A DNA stretch of 64,000 nt from Edaphochlamys debaryana (GCA_016858145.1 JAEHOE010000011.1:620001-684000); one strand, 5' to 3'; positions 49,910 through 59,151 are shown, counted from the stretch's first letter. The notes: generated from the sequence alone by a model not told the origin. Made by a program: numbers and translations.

Positions 49910-50587
49910 ATGCCCCCCGCCCGCAAATCCCCGCAGTCAACGCTGCTGCACAAGAAGAAGAAGTCTCCCGCGTCACGCAGCAAGGTCTCCCCCCGCTCAC
50001 CCCTGTCGCGCAGCAAGAAGTCCTCCTCTCTGCGCAAGAAGTCCCCCTCCTCCCTGCGCAAGAAGTCCCCCTCCTCCCTGCGCAAGAAGAAGTCCCCCTC
50101 CTCCCTGCGTAAGAAGTCCTCCTCGCTCCACAAGAAGTCCTCCTCACTCCGCAAGAAGTCCTCCTCGCTCCGCAAGAAGTCAAAGACGGTGAAGAGGAAG
50201 TCGGTCTATAAGCTAGCGGGGGGCGGCAAGGCGCCGGGGGCGGCGAAGAAGGCGCAGGGGGCGGCGCAGAAGCCAGGCGTTTTCAGGCGTTTATTCAGCA
50301 AGAAGCCAGCGGGACCGCCGGGTCAGCAGCCAGCGGGATCATCGGGTCGGAAGCCAGGCTTTTTCAGGGGGTTTTTCAGCAGGAAGCCAGCTGGTCCGGC
50401 TAAGCCAGGCAGTTTTTCTGGCCCGACGGCAGTTCCAGGAGGTGTCCCAAGCCAGCAGCAACAGGCATATAACCCGCTGTACCATGCGCCAGCTGCGGCT
50501 CAGTCGTTTTCGCATTTGCCGGGGTTTCAACAGTCACAGTCACAGTCACATTGCCCTCCCGGATGCGTCCCTGCGTCACATTATTAG
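49910..50587 (+). CDS. Ser/Lys-rich repeat protein
   Basis: 225 residues. The N-terminal 100 consist of SSLRKK/SPSSLRKK repeats (21-24 bp units at about 50020-50180), strongly basic and able to bind DNA or RNA electrostatically. The middle has three Lys-Pro-Ala units (FFRGFFSRKPAGP). The C-terminus is Gln/Pro/His-rich. Similar histone-tail-like proteins occur in giant-virus virions as packaging factors, but the match is compositional only. Start MPPARKSPQST. It converges on the ERCC4 gene, sharing four bases. Confidence 0.5.
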   Translation: MPPARKSPQSTLLHKKKKSPASRSKVSPRSPLSRSKKSSSLRKKSPSSLRKKSPSSLRKKKSPSSLRKKSSSLHKKSSSLRKKSSSLRKKSKTVKRKSVYKLAGGGKAPGAAKKAQGAAQKPGVFRRLFSKKPAGPPGQQPAGSSGRKPGFFRGFFSRKPAGPAKPGSFSGPTAVPGGVPSQQQQAYNPLYHAPAAAQSFSHLPGFQQSQSQSHCPPGCVPASHY

Positions 50588-51463
50588 AACGCCTGGCCTG
50601 AGTCTCCTGGATCTGACTTGTGAGTCTCCAGGATGTGTGACATCACACTGCCTGGGAGCAGGAGGTCCAGCAGGCTCTCCGCCTTCTTCTTGCCAATCCT
50701 GGGGATGCACGTCAGCACTTTCACCTGTTTCTTGCGATCTTGGAGGCTGACCAGCGCGCTCACCAGCTCAAACAGGGAGCGTGCGCCGAACGCGTCCAGG
50801 ATGGCCTCGGTGTTGGCAACAGACACGCCCGGCACCTGCGCGACTTGCAGCTCGGCCACGGTCCTGGGGTCGCCCACAGCGCCTGGCCTGCAGCGTCGCC
50901 TTGTACGCTGCATCCGGTGTGTTGAGATCTCCATGTGACGTGACCAGCGAGCTCTTCACCTCGTGCTCGGCGAGGCTGCAGACCAGGGCGGCGGTGTCCT
51001 GGACGGACGCGGTGAAGAGCAAGCGCAGACCTTCGCGCACGGTGAGGTTCAAGACGCAGCTCCGCAGAGTGCGCGCCTCGGGGCTCCCCCCCTCGTATGG
51101 GCCACACGGCTCGTCTGGCGAGAAGGTGAACCTCGTGCCAGCAGCACCTTCGAGGACGTACATGTACCTCGCGCCCCCCAGGGTCGCAACTGCGCGGCGC
51201 TTCTGCTCTATGTAGCGGCCGTCACGGACTGATGCCACGAAGTCCGTGCAGGTCTTGCGTTCCAGAGCCAGGAGGATGGCCTCCTCTCCGCTTCCATTGA
51301 CTGTTACAAACTGGACGTACCCAATGTCTAGAGCGCACGTCTCGAGGTTTAGGTCCGGAGGGCTCCAAAGGCTTAGAGGACTCCGCAGAAGTGGAAGGTT
51401 CGGAGGGCGCAGCAGGGCCACGAGAGCGCGCTCTCGGGCGTCGACACGCACAATCAGCGTCAT
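50584..51463 (-). pseudogene. ERCC4/XPF-type nuclease, frameshifted
   Basis: Structure-specific DNA nuclease of the XPF/Mus81 group. The N-terminus MTLIVRVDARER carries the first Asp. ALERKTCTDFVAS is the ERK-x3-D catalytic motif, followed by RDGRYIEQKRR. The C-terminal part (VPGVSVANTEAILDAFG and IPRIGKKKAESLL) is a tandem helix-hairpin-helix domain. The two parts are in different frames: the first runs on in frame to 50768, the second lies in a frame open from 50934 to 50584. The switch falls near 50880, around the TGCAGCGTCGCC stretch. A one-base indel or an error there breaks the gene. ASFV and other giant viruses carry this nuclease family, used in repair or recombination intermediates. 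Confidence 0.7.
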
Positions 51464-51561
51464 TGCTTTGGTTCAATGTATTGCCGGTATTACTGGTATT
51501 ACTCCTCACTACGGGACTCTACCCATACGTCTCTATACCTCTCTCTGCCTGAGAGGCAGGA

Positions 51562-51612
51562 CTCCCATGCGTGACTCCCATGACTCCCATGACTCCCATG
51601 ACTCCCCATGAT
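51562..51612 (+). repeat. 9-bp ACTCCCATG repeats
   Basis: About six copies of ACTCCCATG, in the non-coding gap after the gene on the minus strand. Confidence 0.8.
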
Positions 51613-51635
51613 GAATCCCAAGGATCTCAACAAGA

Positions 51636-52260
51636 TCAAGGGGCGCCCGCGGCCTGCAAGCAAGTGCTGGAGCAGCGCAGAGCGCGCTTTGTGCATGCGG
51701 ATGCCTCGTCGTCGGCGCCGGCGAAAGCAAGCTCGTTGGCCAGGAGCACACTCGTGAGCACCACGTACGCCTTCCTGTGCACGAGCGCCTCACGCTTCGG
51801 GCCCAGAGGGCCCTTCAGCACCTCATCGACCATGGTCAACACACGCTTCAGGCTCGTCCGGGCCTGCTTCCACCGCCGCCACCGCGCCGCCTCGGTTTTC
51901 TTCTCGCGGGACTTCTTGGGAATCTTCTTCTCAGATTTGGCGAATGGGTCCGCCGCCCTCCGCTCTTTCTTCCTCATGCGGCCGAGGGCGCTCAGGCAGA
52001 CCTTCCAGTCCTGAAACAACAAGAAGACACGGCACAGCATGGTTGTGACATGTTGGAGTTGAGCTCAATCCCGCGATATGGTTTACCTTGTGCTCGGGCT
52101 TGAGGACCTCGCTCGCATCAACCTCGCTCTGGTGCTTGCTCCTCGAGGTGGGGCCTGTGCCAAAGATTCACCTCAACTCCTCAAGCTCTTCGTGCTGCCA
52201 CGGAAGCCCCGTCATTTTTCGGTCGGCGTCAGTCTTGCGGGGGTACTTACAGTTGATGTC
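51636..52260 (-). pseudogene. Spliced basic protein with an in-frame UGA
   Basis: Read on the minus strand as two exons, 52260-52087 and 52010-51636, joined by a GT-AG intron with a conserved frame. The first holds MTGLPWQHEELEELR, then TGA at 52168-52170 in frame, then IFGTGPTSRSKHQSEVD. The second holds DWKVCLSALGRMRKKERR and a strongly basic helix-rich C-terminus. The TGA sits where CGA (Arg) would continue an EELEELRR-type helix. No family identified. A nonsense mutation is the simplest reading. Confidence 0.4.
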
Positions 52261-52298
52261 CTGGAAAGTGGGTGTGCACAGTCGCAACGAATCGCAAC

Positions 52299-52901
52299 AT
52301 GCGCGACTCTGACCAAGAACTCCAGATCAGCGATGACGACAGCAACGATTGGGGCATGGGAGTATGTGTCAAGCACCAGGAGGTCAAGGTCGAGGAGGTC
52401 AAGGTTGAGGAGGTCAAGGACGAGGGGCTCAAGGACGAGGAGGTCAAGGACGAGGGGGTCAAAGACGAGGAGGTCAAGGACGAGGGCGAGGAGGTCAAGG
52501 ACGAGGACGAGGAGGTCAAGGACGAGGAGGTCAAGGACGAGGGCGAGGAGGTCAAGGACGAAGACGAGGAGGTCAGGGACGAGGGCGAGGAGGGCAGGGA
52601 CGAGGGCGAGGAGGGCGAGGGGGGTGAGGAGGATAAGGAGGACGAGGAGGCCCAGGACGAGGAGGCGCAGGATGAGGAGGCGCAGGATGAGGAGGCGCAG
52701 GATGAGGAGGAGCAGGACGAGGAGGAGCAGGACGAGGAGGAGCAGGAGGAGGAAGACGAGGAGGACGTCAAGGACGATGAGGCGGTAGCGTCCGTGGAGA
52801 ACGCAGTGGGCCATTCAAATACCATCTCATTGACATACCTGTTCGCGTCAAGGATGGCGGCATCTGACAGGAGGAGGAGCAAGCGATGCCGGGTGGCATA
52901 G
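52299..52901 (+). CDS. Acidic repeat protein
   Basis: 200 residues starting MRDSDQELQISDDDS. Most of it is Glu/Asp/Lys repeats (EEVKDEG, AQDEEAQDEE) from 6-15 bp tandem repeats. The C-terminus is basic (RRRSKRCRV). It is likely disordered. Transcribed divergently from the preceding broken gene. The opposite strand reads as Ser/Leu repeats, so strand choice rests on the defined start and end of this frame. Confidence 0.4.
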   Translation: MRDSDQELQISDDDSNDWGMGVCVKHQEVKVEEVKVEEVKDEGLKDEEVKDEGVKDEEVKDEGEEVKDEDEEVKDEEVKDEGEEVKDEDEEVRDEGEEGRDEGEEGEGGEEDKEDEEAQDEEAQDEEAQDEEAQDEEEQDEEEQDEEEQEEEDEEDVKDDEAVASVENAVGHSNTISLTYLFASRMAASDRRRSKRCRVA

Positions 52902-52967
52902 AATATAAACCATTTGCGAGGTACTCAGTCCAGGCCGATATGTAACTCAACACGGTGGAACAGAGCC

Positions 52968-54113
52968 ATGCAACCTGGACCCGCCCACCCCGCAAGGAAG
53001 AAGCAACCGACGCGGCATGGAGGCGGGCGGGCATGCAGGAGCAGGAGCAGGAGCAAGCTGCTTTGCAGCTACATGCTGCTTTGCAGCCGCAACGAGGAGC
53101 TGTTGTGCAAGCTCAATGAGTACGAGCTCCTCGCTCTAGTGCACGAGGCTGATGTGGGCAACCTGACGGCTGAGGTCGCGTCGCTCCAGGACCAGGTCGC
53201 GTCGCACCAGGACCAGGTCACGTCTCTCCAGGACCAGGTCGCCCTGTTGGAAGACCAAGTGTCCACCCTTCAGTACCGCGGGTCCGCCTTGCAGGACCAA
53301 GTTCAGGGCCTGGAGGATCAGGTGTCATCACTTCAGTGCCAGGGCGCAACCCTGGAGGACCAGATCCTTGCATTGAAGGGAGAGGTTGCTGCCCAGGCGA
53401 CCGTCATCGTCAGGCAGGACGCCAAAATAGCAGACCGCAACCAGGTGCTAGCGCAGGAGCGCATGCAAGCGGCCGTCCTCCACAGCGCGCTCAAGATGCA
53501 CGAGGGGCAGGCGGATGCGCTGCTCTCCAACTACGTCAAGGGAACCGTCGAGCGAGCCCGCACCCAGGCCGAGGTCGCACGACTGCAACGCGACGCGCTC
53601 CTGGTGCAGGCGGACAACTCCTTGCTGCGGGTGGACAATGCTCGGCTGCACAGCCTCCTGAAGGAGGCGTCCAGCGCGCGGGAGGTCTGCAGGGCGCGGG
53701 AGGATGTCTTCAGGGCACGGGAGGAAGCCTCGAGGGCGCAGGGGGAAGCCTCGAGGGCGCGGGAGGAAGCCTCGAGGGCACGGGAGGAAGCCTCAAGGGC
53801 TCGGGAGGAAGCCTTGAAGGCATGCCGACGGTACGACGCGTTTGTGGCGCTCGTAGGCGAGAAGTCCGTGGCCAGTGCAAACCTTGTCACGTCGCTGCGG
53901 CTCATCGCGGACATATCTCAGTGCTGCTTTGAGAGCGAGCAGGAGCAGCTGATCTTTCCGCGGGGTGCGCCCGACGGGATCCACTCGGTCTATCGGAGGC
54001 TTGCACTTCTGCTGCACCCCGACAAGGTCGATGGCCGCATCAAGGCCGAAGCGCAGGAGGCGTTCAAAGTTCTCAGCAATGCATACACGCGGCTCAAGTC
54101 GCGCATCATGTAA
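52968..54113 (+). CDS. Coiled-coil protein with C-terminal J-domain
   Basis: 381 residues from the ATG at 52968. A short basic head is followed by a long coiled coil (about residues 60-200) with a Gln-Asp-Gln-Val heptad pattern repeated many times. A second coil is built of short SRAREEA units encoded by tandem repeats (53700-53820). The last 45 residues have YRRLALLLHPDKVDGR with the HPD signature of DnaJ J-domains, then EAFKVLSNAYTRL, the end of helix III/IV. J-domains stimulate Hsp70, and a divergent Hsp70 lies at 61.5 kb. The pairing is inference. Confidence 0.65.
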   Translation: MQPGPAHPARKKQPTRHGGGRACRSRSRSKLLCSYMLLCSRNEELLCKLNEYELLALVHEADVGNLTAEVASLQDQVASHQDQVTSLQDQVALLEDQVSTLQYRGSALQDQVQGLEDQVSSLQCQGATLEDQILALKGEVAAQATVIVRQDAKIADRNQVLAQERMQAAVLHSALKMHEGQADALLSNYVKGTVERARTQAEVARLQRDALLVQADNSLLRVDNARLHSLLKEASSAREVCRAREDVFRAREEASRAQGEASRAREEASRAREEASRAREEALKACRRYDAFVALVGEKSVASANLVTSLRLIADISQCCFESEQEQLIFPRGAPDGIHSVYRRLALLLHPDKVDGRIKAEAQEAFKVLSNAYTRLKSRIM

Positions 54114-54264
54114 AGTTCTACGAAGGTTCCCACCATCCTGACGCACATTGCCGTCCGTTTCGGCTCGCTTCAACCCATACAGTTGATGTCAAACAGCAGT
54201 GCCATTGCCTGCGCCACCCTGTCCCACTTTCCATGACATCAAAGTTGTTTACTGTATAGACTCG

Positions 54265-54850
54265 ATGGAGCGCACCGGCGAGACTCTCCTGGACCGCACG
54301 CGCGGCGAGATACTTGCAGTTGCTTCTAAGGAAGTGCCACCCAGCTGGGGATTGCTTACTGCTAAGTCGATGCATTTCAAAATCGTCTTCGCGCTCAACG
54401 TCAGCAGCGCCATCGCTGTCCAGCAGCCGGTAAGTGTCGCTCAGCTCCGGTGCTCCGGTGCTCAGGTGCTCAGGTGCTCAGGTGCTCAGGTGCCTATGCA
54501 CTTGCTCCTTGTAGAACGGCATCCTTGCGGTCCTGCCGGAAGAGGTGGCGCTGGTGCAGAAGGTCTCGGTCAACAACGGCGTCCTGACTCTTTCACAAGT
54601 AAAGCAGTCGCTGCTCCTGCACGATGCTGCGTTGGGAGCCCAAATAAGGGCGAGCAGCTCCTACAAGGAGCTGTACCACTATTTGGGCGCCGCCGAGTAC
54701 CACCAGGCGCAGGCGACGGAGTGGCTCGTGGCGCACATCACGACGCCAGGCAATCCCCTGTCCGCCGTGGCTGGCTTGATTGGAGGCACCGCCGTCCTGG
54801 CGGCTGGATTGGAGCAAATCGAGAACTGCATGCGAGGTGGAAAATTCTAG
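54265..54850 (+). CDS. Hypothetical spliced protein
   Basis: Two exons, 54265-54429 and 54515-54850, 166 residues in one frame. It starts MERTGETLLDRTRGEI. The C-terminus contains a Gly/Ala-rich hydrophobic segment (SAVAGLIGGTAVLAAGL) that could insert in a membrane. The 85-base intron is mostly GGTGCTCA-type repeats. TGTAA follows 9 bases after the stop (54859-54863). No family identified. Confidence 0.5.
54430..54514 (+). repeat. 8-bp repeats in an intron
   Basis: Five to six copies of GGTGCTCA/GGTGCTCC inside the intron of the 54265-54850 gene. Confidence 0.8.
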
Positions 54851-54882
54851 CGGCGTAGTGTAAGGGACTGAGGGACTCCGAG

Positions 54883-55446
54883 ATGATGAGGCAGCAGTGC
54901 ATGTACAGCGCACAAGGCGCTTACGAGTGTCAGCAAGGACGGCATGAGTCTGGGTCGGTCGGAGTCAGGGGAGTTGGAGTCGGGGGAGTTGGAGTCGGGG
55001 GAGTCGGAGTCGGGGGAGTCGGAGTCGGGGGAGTCGGTGGCGCTGGAGCGCGGGAGGCATTTGACGAGTCACCGTTCGGGTGGAGGATGCACGTGGTCGC
55101 GCCTTCCGAACGGACGTCCCCAAAGATACCCGGGTTGAACAAGGACAAGGACATGCTAGTAGCGGGGTGGAGCAGAGTCTTAGAGGGGCGCAACCAGCCG
55201 ACGGCGCAGAGCGCCAAGGTGGTTCCTGCTGCAGCGGCGGTATGTCAGGGGATCTTTTGCGCGGGGGGGGCCTCACCCGTGGATCCCTCGTGTAAGGGCT
55301 TTTTCTGTGGAGCGCAGGGCCGTGGTAGTACTAATGGATGGCCACCCGCCCCTCTCTCCAAGACGTCTGCGCCCTCCATCCCAAAAGCATTTCCGCCCTC
55401 GCTCCTCGGCAACGCCAAGCCCCGCGCCCCACAGCAGCAGCGTTGA
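54883..55446 (+). CDS. Gly/Val-repeat protein with Cys-loop motifs
   Basis: 187 residues. The N-terminus has a GVGVGGVGVGG array from 12-bp repeats (54955-55035). The centre has two CKGFFC/CQGIFC-type short Cys loops (AVCQGIFCAGG, PSCKGFFCGAQ). It ends in Pro-rich disorder. Function unknown; possibly a virion surface or matrix protein. Confidence 0.4.
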   Translation: MMRQQCMYSAQGAYECQQGRHESGSVGVRGVGVGGVGVGGVGVGGVGVGGVGGAGAREAFDESPFGWRMHVVAPSERTSPKIPGLNKDKDMLVAGWSRVLEGRNQPTAQSAKVVPAAAAVCQGIFCAGGASPVDPSCKGFFCGAQGRGSTNGWPPAPLSKTSAPSIPKAFPPSLLGNAKPRAPQQQR

Positions 55447-55461
55447 CTGAGCTATTTTTTT

Positions 55462-56373
55462 TCACCTGCGGTCCACCTGCATGCGCCGTATGGAGTTGAT
55501 GCCCATACCCTGGGCCTGGCTCGGGCCGAATAACTCCTTGAACGTGCGCTGCACAAACTTGCCGAATGCCCTGGTCGTGTATGGCTCGCCGTCGCGGTCG
55601 ACGAACAAGAAGCACTGTGGGAAGCGTCTGAGGTCTTTGTGCAGCAGGGCTGCAAGCACGGCTGGAAGCTCTACCCTATCTACCTTCATGGGTCCGCCGG
55701 GTCCTGCGTCTGACTGGACCACGAGCACCGACGGGCGTTGGTCCCCCTTCTTGCGCAGAAGCACGTGTTCACCTGCTGTGTAGCTAGTCCCCGGAGTCTT
55801 CGAGCCAAGACTCTGACTCCAGAGTCCCGGAGAGCGCGGCCCGACCACGCGGACGCCGACGTGTGCAAAATCAATTCCCCGAAAGCTCACGCTCATGGCC
55901 AGCGCGAGCAGGGACAGCTGCATGCTCCGGTGGAGGGTCTCCCGGCTGCCGGGGTCACGCTTGAGGGTTGTTAGCTTGGACCTCATCTCATCCCCAGTGG
56001 GGCCACCCGGCGGCAGCGCCGGCTTGCTCCTCGCCTTGCTCCTCGCCTTACTGCTCAGCTTTCGGTGGTACCTGGACCACAGGACTTCCTTGGCGCTCCC
56101 ACTTGGAACAACGTCAACGTGCTTGAACACGGCACGGATGGCGGTGAGAACGTTGCGTCGGCTTACAAGATCGGGGTACGCTGCCTTGAGCGCGGGGTAG
56201 TACGTCCTCGGGTTTTGAAGCAGGTCAGACAAGTCCCTGGCACCTGCCCTCTCGACCGCCTTGGATAGCTTGGCTACGTACGACTTTCGCGTTGCTTCTG
56301 CATAACGTCCCGACGTCAACAACTCACGGGACAGCTCGGCAACGAGCGGATCACTTGACAGATTCTGGGACAT
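55462..56373 (-). CDS. Tyrosine-recombinase-like protein, tyrosine not seen
   Basis: 303 residues from the ATG at 56373. The N-terminal half is helical (SGRYAEATRKSYVAKLSKA, RRNVLTAIRAVFKHV), like the core-binding domain of tyrosine recombinases. The C-terminal half has SFRGIDFAHVG, fitting the first catalytic Arg box, then GGPMKVDRVELP, then GINSIRRM in the place of the HxxR box, with Asn for His. The ORF then stops, before the nucleophilic Tyr that would follow about 30 residues later. CAG|GTGGACC at the end could be a splice donor to a last exon I cannot find. Such an enzyme would be a candidate integrase for the element. Confidence 0.5.
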   Translation of the reverse strand: MSQNLSSDPLVAELSRELLTSGRYAEATRKSYVAKLSKAVERAGARDLSDLLQNPRTYYPALKAAYPDLVSRRNVLTAIRAVFKHVDVVPSGSAKEVLWSRYHRKLSSKARSKARSKPALPPGGPTGDEMRSKLTTLKRDPGSRETLHRSMQLSLLALAMSVSFRGIDFAHVGVRVVGPRSPGLWSQSLGSKTPGTSYTAGEHVLLRKKGDQRPSVLVVQSDAGPGGPMKVDRVELPAVLAALLHKDLRRFPQCFLFVDRDGEPYTTRAFGKFVQRTFKELFGPSQAQGMGINSIRRMQVDRR

Positions 56374-56406
56374 CTTCTGGGACACGCGGAGAAACTATTC
56401 TGGCAC

Positions 56407-57201
56407 TCATTTTGTACCTTTCAGCTCATGCCCGCCGGCGCAGCAGTTGTAGCATGAGCTCTGCTGTGGGTAGGGGGCGCTGGCTCGTGACTCCTCCCGT
56501 GACTCCTCCCGTGACTCCTCCCGTGGCACCTCCCGTGGCTCCTCCCGTAACTCCTCCCGTGACTCCTCCCGTGACTCCTCCCGTGCGCGAGACCACGAAG
56601 TCCCGCCCGCCTTCCGCAGGCTCCGAATGAAGCGCTCGACCCCGCGCATAGTTAGCTCCCTGCTGTCCTGCACGCCTTGCCAGAAGCGCACCGCGTGGTC
56701 AATACCGCCCAAGATACCGGCCGCCGCTTCCACGGCTCCCACCACGAGCATGAGCTCGCTCCACTCTCTGAAGAATGGTCTCCGCCAATCACTCCCATTC
56801 TCCTCTCGTGCCTTGAGCGACTCGTAGTACAACCGCGCCAGGTCCGCCACGCTGTCTGTGGGCGGCCACGGGCGCTCAGATGCCAGCGGCCTTGGCGGGC
56901 GCGGCTTCTTCTTCTTTATCGTTGACGTCGCCCCACCCGGTAGTCCTGCAGCCGGCGCCGGAGCGGCATGGGTCAGGCCACCGTTTCTGTTGCTTTGCCG
57001 CCGCTTCTGTGGCCGTGCTGTGGCGCGGGCAGCAACCTGAACCGGCATCCGCTGGATGCCCCCCTCGACGCCCGCATCTTCCGAGTCTTCACTGTCAGAC
57101 GGCAGCAAGCTCAGCCACATGTCGTGCGACTCTGCCGCCGACCGCTTGCGCCCAATGAGGCTCCGTGCATTGACGGCCCTGTGGATGAGTCGTTGTGCCA
57201 T
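56407..57201 (-). CDS. Hypothetical protein with near-zinc-knuckle C-terminus
   Basis: 264 residues from the ATG at 57201; the Pro-rich upstream frame stays open without ATG. A basic Pro/Lys region precedes a helical domain (RLYYESLKAREENGSDW, AAGILGGIDHAVRFW). Then come EESREESREE repeats from a 15-bp tandem repeat (56490-56590). The last residues CYNCCAGGHELKGTK follow the CCHC knuckle spacing C-x2-C-x4-H-x4, but with Thr where the last Cys should be. Function unknown. Confidence 0.45.
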   Translation of the reverse strand: MAQRLIHRAVNARSLIGRKRSAAESHDMWLSLLPSDSEDSEDAGVEGGIQRMPVQVAARATARPQKRRQSNRNGGLTHAAPAPAAGLPGGATSTIKKKKPRPPRPLASERPWPPTDSVADLARLYYESLKAREENGSDWRRPFFREWSELMLVVGAVEAAAGILGGIDHAVRFWQGVQDSRELTMRGVERFIRSLRKAGGTSWSRAREESREESREELREEPREVPREESREESREESRASAPYPQQSSCYNCCAGGHELKGTK

Positions 57202-57542
57202 AGTTTGCGCCGGCGCCGGCACGGGCGCCCGCGGCGGAGCGACGGTGAGGTGCGCAGGCAGCCTGCCGCGCCCAATGGGCCGCCGACCCCTGGGCCCTGG
57301 CGCAGCAGGCTCCTGGAGTCCCTGCACGTGCGCAGTCTGAGCTGGAGCTGGAGCTCGAACTGGAGCCTGGGCGGCCCGGAAGACGACATCGGGCGCGGCA
57401 GGGGCAGGTGCGTTGCAGGCATCACATGAGCCTCACTGCGGTGAATTGAATTCAATCAGACACATCAGGCCTCCCTCGCCCGATCCTGGGGTGTACCAGA
57501 ATTCACTTGGCAGAGTGTAACTGGGCATTCCTCCCCCTGCAG

Positions 57543-57893
57543 TTCGAGGGTGGTGTGAGGCCTCCGGCAGAGGTAGCTGCCCTACTGCGCCAGGTGCAGG
57601 GCTCGTACGAGACCGCGCTGCGCAAGATCACCGAGGAGCAGGAGGCGCGCCGGGCGACCGAGGCCAACCTGGCGAGGGTGCACGCGGACCTGAAGAAGGC
57701 CAAGGAGGAGAACGGCAAGTCCAAGGAGGACCAGAAGAAGGCCGAGGCGACGGTGCAGAAGGCGCGGAAGGCGCGGAAGGCGGCTGAGGCGGAAAGCAAG
57801 CAGCTGCGGCTGCGGCTGGAGAAGGCGGAGGGTCTCGTGCAGAAGGCGGAGGCGGCCAAGGCGTCCATCAACCAAACGATGCAGAGCTGGTGA
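57543..57893 (+). CDS. Coiled-coil exon
   Basis: About 117 residues of continuous coiled coil (ETALRKITEEQEARRATE). There is no ATG near its 5' end. A CCCCCTGCAG acceptor sits at 57533-57542, so it is best read as the last exon of a spliced gene whose upstream exons I did not find. It ends at TGA 57891-57893. Confidence 0.4.
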   Translation, partial: FEGGVRPPAEVAALLRQVQGSYETALRKITEEQEARRATEANLARVHADLKKAKEENGKSKEDQKKAEATVQKARKARKAAEAESKQLRLRLEKAEGLVQKAEAAKASINQTMQSW

Positions 57894-58564
57894 ACGGAAT
57901 GCGGACCTCGGTGGTCTGTGAGCTCCCTGGGCGGGGTCCCTAGCTGGGGCCATTGGTGGCTCCCTAGCGGGGGCTCGCCACGCCCCCTTGTGCGCTGCTC
58001 TTACGGGGCAAGCTCGCTCTGGAGTGAGGTCAGCCAGTCGGTCCGGGGCTTCCGCGCTGTTGGTGATTGGCTCTGACTGCCTCTTTGGGGCAGCTTGCAA
58101 GGAGGCTGAACAGAGGTTGAATGGAGGCTGAACGGAGGCTGAACGGAGGTTGAACGGAGGCTGAACGGAGGTTGCACGCAATGTACTTGCAGCATGCGAT
58201 ACTTCAGAGCGGTACGCATGCGGAGGAGAGACTGCCTGTTAGGGGTGCTTGGGAGGGCACCCAGAGCGAGAGTATCGGCCAAAGCTGGATCGTGAGAGTG
58301 ATGTAAGGCGTGGGTTGCGTGCCCCGGGACTGACTGTGAGGGACGTCTGGAAGCTGAGGGGGCATTTGACTGTGAGGGACGTCTGGAAGCTGAGGGGGCA
58401 TTTGGGTCGACCAGTGCTGACTCCTTGGCTGCGTCAGCTCTGAGGGCGGAGCCGCGCTGTGGGTGCGAATGGATGAGCTGTGCAAAGTCTAATCGGCAAG
58501 GTTGGATGCGAGATTGGATGCAAGTCCTTGTAAACTCGTCAGCGGTTGACTAATACCAAACTCG
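57894..58564. repeat. Non-coding gap with two repeat sets
   Basis: 58095-58175 carries about four copies of a 22-bp GAACGGAGGCTGAACGGAGG-type unit. 58335-58400 carries two perfect copies of CTGTGAGGGACGTCTGGAAG plus flank. 58530-58580 has two copies of AAACTCGTCAGCGGTTGAC, the second overlapping the end of the next gene. No gene supported. Confidence 0.6.
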
Positions 58565-59017
58565 TCAGCGGTTGACAACAGCGACCGACAACAAGCTCAA
58601 CAAAAAAAAGATGGTGGCTGCGACAAGTGCTCCTGATGAGAAAGCGCAGACCTGACGCGCCAACAGGGAGCCCTCAAACGCCCAGGCAGCGAATCGCTCG
58701 GGCTCCAGCGTCGGCAGCTTGTGCACCATCAGCCCCACGCACCCCCTGGCCCGCGCAAGGACGTCCACATATGCATACCCCGGCTCCACGTCCACAATCT
58801 CTGCGCTCCGGAGCTGGGCTCCAGCGATGAAGAAGTCTGCGATCTTCGTCTCAACCACCGAGGCGCTTGGGGCGTCGAAGTGGATGACGTCGGAGGGACT
58901 CGACAGGATGCCGTGGTGCCAGAAGGAGACGCCATTCAAGTTGACAGTGCGCACCCTGATCCAGGTCCCTGGTTTCGGAATCTCAGCTGCCGCCACGCCG
59001 CCTCCAGTCAGCATCAT
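58565..59017 (-). CDS. LRAT-like membrane protein without the catalytic Cys
   Basis: 150 residues from the ATG at 59017. The core PGTWIRVRT and SFWHHGILSSPSDVIHF match the H-box of LRAT/NlpC acyltransferases, where the tandem His is catalytic. The region that in the family reads NCEHFA-x-WC (catalytic Cys) reads LEPERFAAWAFEG, so the nucleophile is gone. The spacing to SLLARQV is kept. A C-terminal transmembrane helix (LVAATIFFLLSLLSVAV) follows, as in animal PLAAT enzymes. If the comparison is right it is a catalytically dead lipid-binding relative. Confidence 0.55.
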   Translation of the reverse strand: MMLTGGGVAAAEIPKPGTWIRVRTVNLNGVSFWHHGILSSPSDVIHFDAPSASVVETKIADFFIAGAQLRSAEIVDVEPGYAYVDVLARARGCVGLMVHKLPTLEPERFAAWAFEGSLLARQVCAFSSGALVAATIFFLLSLLSVAVVNR

Positions 59018-59151
59018 TCCTGAATGGCAGTACCCACTCACGACTTGGCTGTGGATTTATATTACTGCGGGGCGTCCGTCCGTCGGACTCACACGGAGAG
59101 TCGTCAGGGCTGTGAGAGCGTCCCGGGCAACGGGCAGCCCCGCATCATGGA

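Noticed and set aside
52247..52882. Ser/Leu-repeat ORFs on the minus strand
   Set aside because: Antisense of the acidic repeat protein; low complexity makes all frames open.
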